Shown piece after piece: positions 60,801-64,000 of a stretch of 64,000 nucleotides of DNA. Source of the stretch: Xestospongia muta (taxonomy: Eukaryota > Porifera > Demospongiae > Haplosclerida > Petrosiidae); contig OY848917.1 in the NCBI GenBank assembly GCA_963693285.1, positions 9,982,192 to 10,046,191 of the forward strand. The letters run 5' to 3'. Within the stretch, counting starts at the first letter, position 1. Each line of letters opens with the position of its first letter. A program made the translations under genes and the position numbers. The notes beneath the pieces were generated by a model that was not told the origin of the DNA, made no database searches, and saw only the letters and a list, made by a program, of their open reading frames with translations.

Positions 60801-63453
60801 TATCAAAAAAACATTTTATAAAGCACTGGATATTAACTCAACAGTCATTTGTTTATTAAGTAGATTTTATCTCACTACACTGTAACTACACAGAATATGT
60901 ACAAACACACCTCTTGCTAATCCGGTATGTGGCATGTAACAACTCTCCACCCTCTCCATGCACAGTAGCTCTGTTCAACTATATGCATATAAGAAAGCAT
61001 CAGTCAATACAGTATTATATTTTAACTGATAAACTATGTTTATAATGTACTATATATTATGTATTAGACTCTTTAGATTTACTATTCTAGATGTGTCCAT
61101 AAGCAAAATTTTAGAGGCTATTTATGTTTAGACAATTTCTTTTATTAATCTCTTTCAGGCAATAAAATTAAATTTGCATGGTTAAAAATTCTATAACACA
61201 TTGCATCTTTTAAGTAATATATAAGACTACTAGTTAGCATGAATAAAGAGAAATGCTTAATTTTAAAAATATGGTACTTTTCAAGAACAAGGAAGTAGCA
61301 GGACTGTTAAAGATTTTATTTGAATTTTGTCTTTAGGATGCTATAAGGGTTAATAATTATTTTTATAAATCAAAGAGTGTTACTATTATATCTACTAGCA
61401 ATACTATAAGAGCATGACAGTCCTGAAAGAACTTTTAAAATCCAATGTGCTAAGAGACTGAAGTATCTAAAAAGGTCAAGTCAGTTTCTGTTATACTGTC
61501 AATGTAATATCTATAATTATATATTTAAAAAAAGCACTGTTCTTTATTACTTTCTCAGACAGAGTTGTAAATGACACAATTTCAAAAAATAATACTTATT
61601 GTGGGAAACATTTAAAAGTATAAATATGGCTGCTGTTTTGTATAGGATACTTATCAATAGCAGCAGTATACACACTACATACATGTAAGAATTTGTTTGT
61701 CATTTAATCCTGTAATAAATCATCTAAAATGTTCCTCTCTTGTATGACAATAGTATATTAGTATAGGAATGACACATCATATTAGTGTATTATAAATCAT
61801 CAGTACTGCTGGTACAGTGAAAGTATCAGTCATGCAAACTCAACTAAATAAAATATTTTAAAATAATGCAGTGATACAGTAGAAACTGAAACCATTTATG
61901 AAGTATTTAAACATGAATATTTGATTATAGTAACTGTTTTAAGAGAGTAGATTAATAAAAGCCATTTCTAAAGTCATAGAATAGACTGTTTGTCACTAAC
62001 CAACCAAGGCGTTACATATATATGCACATTATATAAAAGCTATACAATTGATGGACGAGTTACTGTATTAACAGAAAGAACGACCTTGATGTTGACAAAG
62101 AACTTTTATGTAGAAACAATAACATTGTATTCTTGTCATGCATATCAGTAATGCCTGCTGTAGATTGATTTAATTCACTCATTCTATTTTAGCATAAATT
62201 GGACAGTTGACAGAAGCTATGGAACTGCTCAAAGACGATTTCTCAAGTAACAGAACTCAGAACTCAGACTTAACTACCTTGACATTGACAAATATAAAAA
62301 AGATTTTTTTATGTAGGAACAATAACATTGTATTCTTGTCATACATATCAGTAATGGTGCCTGGTGTATATTGATTTAATTCGTTCATTGTATTCTAGCT
62401 TTAAAAATATTTGAAAAAAGTGTCTTTAGATTTTTTACAAGTGTCAGTTACAAGTGATAATGCAAAATACTGTTAATATGTAGTAATAACAAAAACGAAA
62501 AAAACTGTCCTAACATTTTTTATGATACTGTTGCTACAGTGAAGGGACTAGAATTTTACTAAGTTGGAGAGTTGACAGAAGCTATGGAACTGCCCAGACA
62601 ATTTCTCAAGTATTAGAACTAAGAACTCAGATTTAAGCTTTGATTGGTCACACCCAATTCAAAACACTGCATGTGCCAGGTAGAAAAAATTGACAGAAGC
62701 TATATGTAGAAGACCATCATTTGTATGATCAGTCAGACTCCCTGTATAAACTGTGATTCAGATATACTCCATTGACTTTGTTGTGTTACAAGTAACTACG
62801 TGTGGTTCTTAAAAACAACTTATTTAATATTACAGTAACTAATCCACCAATATTGTTTTAAGAGTTAAACCATGCTATTACACAGTATTACAACACTTGT
62901 CTCTCACTCACATAGTTCTTACACACATTACCTCTTACTGATCCGATATTCAACTGGTTCATCAATGCCTGTCTCAACATTTGTAGCTTTTGCTCGCTGA
63001 AGCTGTGTACATGTACATTAAATAGTGTATAAAACTATCACATGCATAGACACACTTTTATAATACAACTAGTAGACAATAAAAATTGAGTGAATAGGCA
63101 TCAATGTTATGGTTAAACACCTTCAATAATATTTTAATTCATGTTAACTATCTACCTATGTACATTAGCTTTCTTACTAATAGTTCCTATCTACATTTAA
63201 ATTAGTATTTTTACACAGTAATATCCATTCCTATAAACACAAGAGAAGTACATGATATATAACCTTTCCTATAAACACAAGAGTAGTCTACATGTGAAAG
63301 ACCACCACAAGATCATTTATCCATCACATTTGCCAAATGGGGAGCACTTTTTAAACTCATATAATTTTATTATAATGAACACCTTTTGCTGATACGATAC
63401 TCTACAGGTTCAAATTGACCAGAGGCTGCATTTCTAGCAGTAGCTCGACGCAT
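57814..63453 (-). CDS. P4HA: Prolyl 4-hydroxylase alpha subunit, catalytic half, partial at right edge
   Basis: Collagen prolyl 4-hydroxylase: an ER enzyme that hydroxylates proline in X-Pro-Gly using Fe(II), 2-oxoglutarate, O2 and ascorbate, in a complex with PDI. Minus-strand exons after the alternative set: 60433-60538 (GWLSSHDDPLGYVSRID... TGLDVSTAEQLQ), 60293-60346 (VNYGIGGHYEPHYDFAR, with iron ligands H and D of HYD), 58996-59058 (DAFSSLGSGNRISTLLMY), 58728-58796 (MSDVELGGATVFPLVGARIS), 58545-58641 (GDGDYSTRHAGCPVLVGSKW, with the distal iron His and the 2-oxoglutarate Lys) and 57814-57884 (CNKWIHERGQEFRYPCG to TAG). All phases match. Residues and order follow animal P4HA closely, and the catalytic set is complete. 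The N-terminal peptide-binding half lies beyond base 64000. Introns 59059-60292, 60347-60432 and 60539-60910 hold no other gene. Confidence 0.93.
60185..60218. repeat. Compound microsatellite (CATA)n(TA)n(TG)n
   Basis: Runs of CATA, TA and TG in a P4HA intron. Confidence 0.8.
60911..60978 (-). CDS. P4HA: P4HA alternative exon, copy 3 (68 bp)
   Basis: Acceptor ATATAG, donor GTGTGT, phase 0 in and 2 out. It encodes LNRATVHGEGGELLHATYRI then SK, equal to the 'LARATV...YRVSK' segment of animal P4HA just before the dioxygenase core. It is the copy nearest the constant exon and one codon shorter than the other two. Confidence 0.85.
62076..62640. repeat. Tandem duplication in the intron between P4HA alternative exons 2 and 3
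   Basis: About 62076-62275 is repeated at about 62277-62640. Shared landmarks are 'aacaataacattgtattctt', 'gttgacagaagctatggaac' and 'gaactcaga'. The second copy carries about 130 bp of extra sequence in its middle. No coding frame. Confidence 0.75.
62932..63002 (-). CDS. P4HA: P4HA alternative exon, copy 2 (71 bp)
   Basis: Acceptor TACACAG, donor GTAATG, phase 0 in and 2 out. It encodes LQRAKATNVETGIDEPVEYR then ISK. The shared EPVEYRISK end makes it closer to copy 1 than to copy 3. Confidence 0.85.
63383..63453 (-). CDS. P4HA: P4HA alternative exon, copy 1 (71 bp)
   Basis: Acceptor CTCACAG, donor GTGTTC, phase 0 in and 2 out. It encodes MRRATARNAASGQFEPVEYR then ISK. No further copy or upstream constant exon is seen between 63454 and 64000. 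Confidence 0.85.
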
Positions 63454-64000
63454 CTGTGAGATCATTTAGAGACCGAAGACAATAATAATTGCATACAACA
63501 AACTGTTAATACAATGCTGTATTAAGGACAACTCAATTCAAGTGGAAAAAACTATAATGTGCCTGTATATATATACCTATGTAATACCCATTGTTTCTAA
63601 GGCTTGCATTATGTATTGCTAAAACATTTGTAAATACCTGGTATACACAATTATAGATTATTGTATTTCTTTGAATAAGCATCAACCTATGTAGTGGCTG
63701 TCCTTGAATAATTATTGCAATAGCTGTTTAAAGAAATTGTCCATTGCTTAGACAATTTTAAAAATGCAAAAACAAAAAATATCATGCTTTTATTGGCCAG
63801 AAAATAAAATTATAGTCATATGATATTACTAATGACCATTTGGCATATACAAGATTAATACTTTTGTTAATCATTTATTAGCTGAACTTTAAACTAACAA
63901 GTAAAAGTCTTTAAACAAACAAGTTCACAATAAGGTAACAAGGTATGATGACAACTTTGACACAAGCACATTTATGTTTTAGCCTGTTCGATAGAAAAGC

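Noticed and set aside
1..64000. tRNA or rRNA genes
   Set aside because: I saw no cloverleaf-like GC-rich stretch or conserved rRNA motif; a covariance search was not possible.

Overview
The window is AT-rich animal nuclear DNA with short exons, GT-AG introns, many decayed transposable elements and no operons. A sponge (demosponge, Amphimedon-like) is the best guess. It rests on an ankyrin/ZU5/Death-domain gene with a Death domain of the type expanded in sponges, a metazoan prolyl 4-hydroxylase, and abundant small inverted-repeat elements. The species call is inference.

Layout. (1) 44-2854, minus: a short ankyrin-repeat gene running off the left edge. (2) 3602-27088, minus: a large ankyrin-ZU5-Death gene. 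Its 5' part (15085-27088) is an array of 99-bp exons, each encoding one 33-residue ankyrin repeat, all phase 0 at both ends, alternating between two repeat types (A and B); three array exons are dead. A ~7.7 kb intron (7355-15084) holds a duplicated block, a possible small secreted-protein gene, a hammerhead-like hairpin and a broken Tc1 transposase. The 3' part encodes ZU5, linker and Death domains, then either a stop at 5397 or, by splicing before that stop, a further tail ending at 3602. (3) 27.1-43.1 kb: no intact host gene. It holds minisatellites, MITEs, Ty3/Gypsy remnants and two interleaved segmental duplications in the order D-G-D'-G'. (4) 43.5-47.0 kb: a minus-strand transposase-like remnant head-to-head with a plus-strand multi-exon gene of unknown function. 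(5) 47.4-51.9 kb: a second Gypsy element, split by a piggyBac remnant. (6) 52.2-56.5 kb: a head-to-head pair, a minus-strand multi-exon gene of an uncharacterised expanded family and a plus-strand transposon-derived gene broken by stops and frameshifts. (7) 57.8 kb to the right edge, minus: the catalytic part of a collagen prolyl 4-hydroxylase alpha subunit, with three tandem alternative copies of one exon (71, 71 and 68 bp) that reading frame forces to be mutually exclusive.

The two strongest points are the array of frame-neutral ankyrin exons feeding a ZU5-Death module, and the triplicated P4HA exon. All gene models are hand-spliced; no search or transcript evidence was available.
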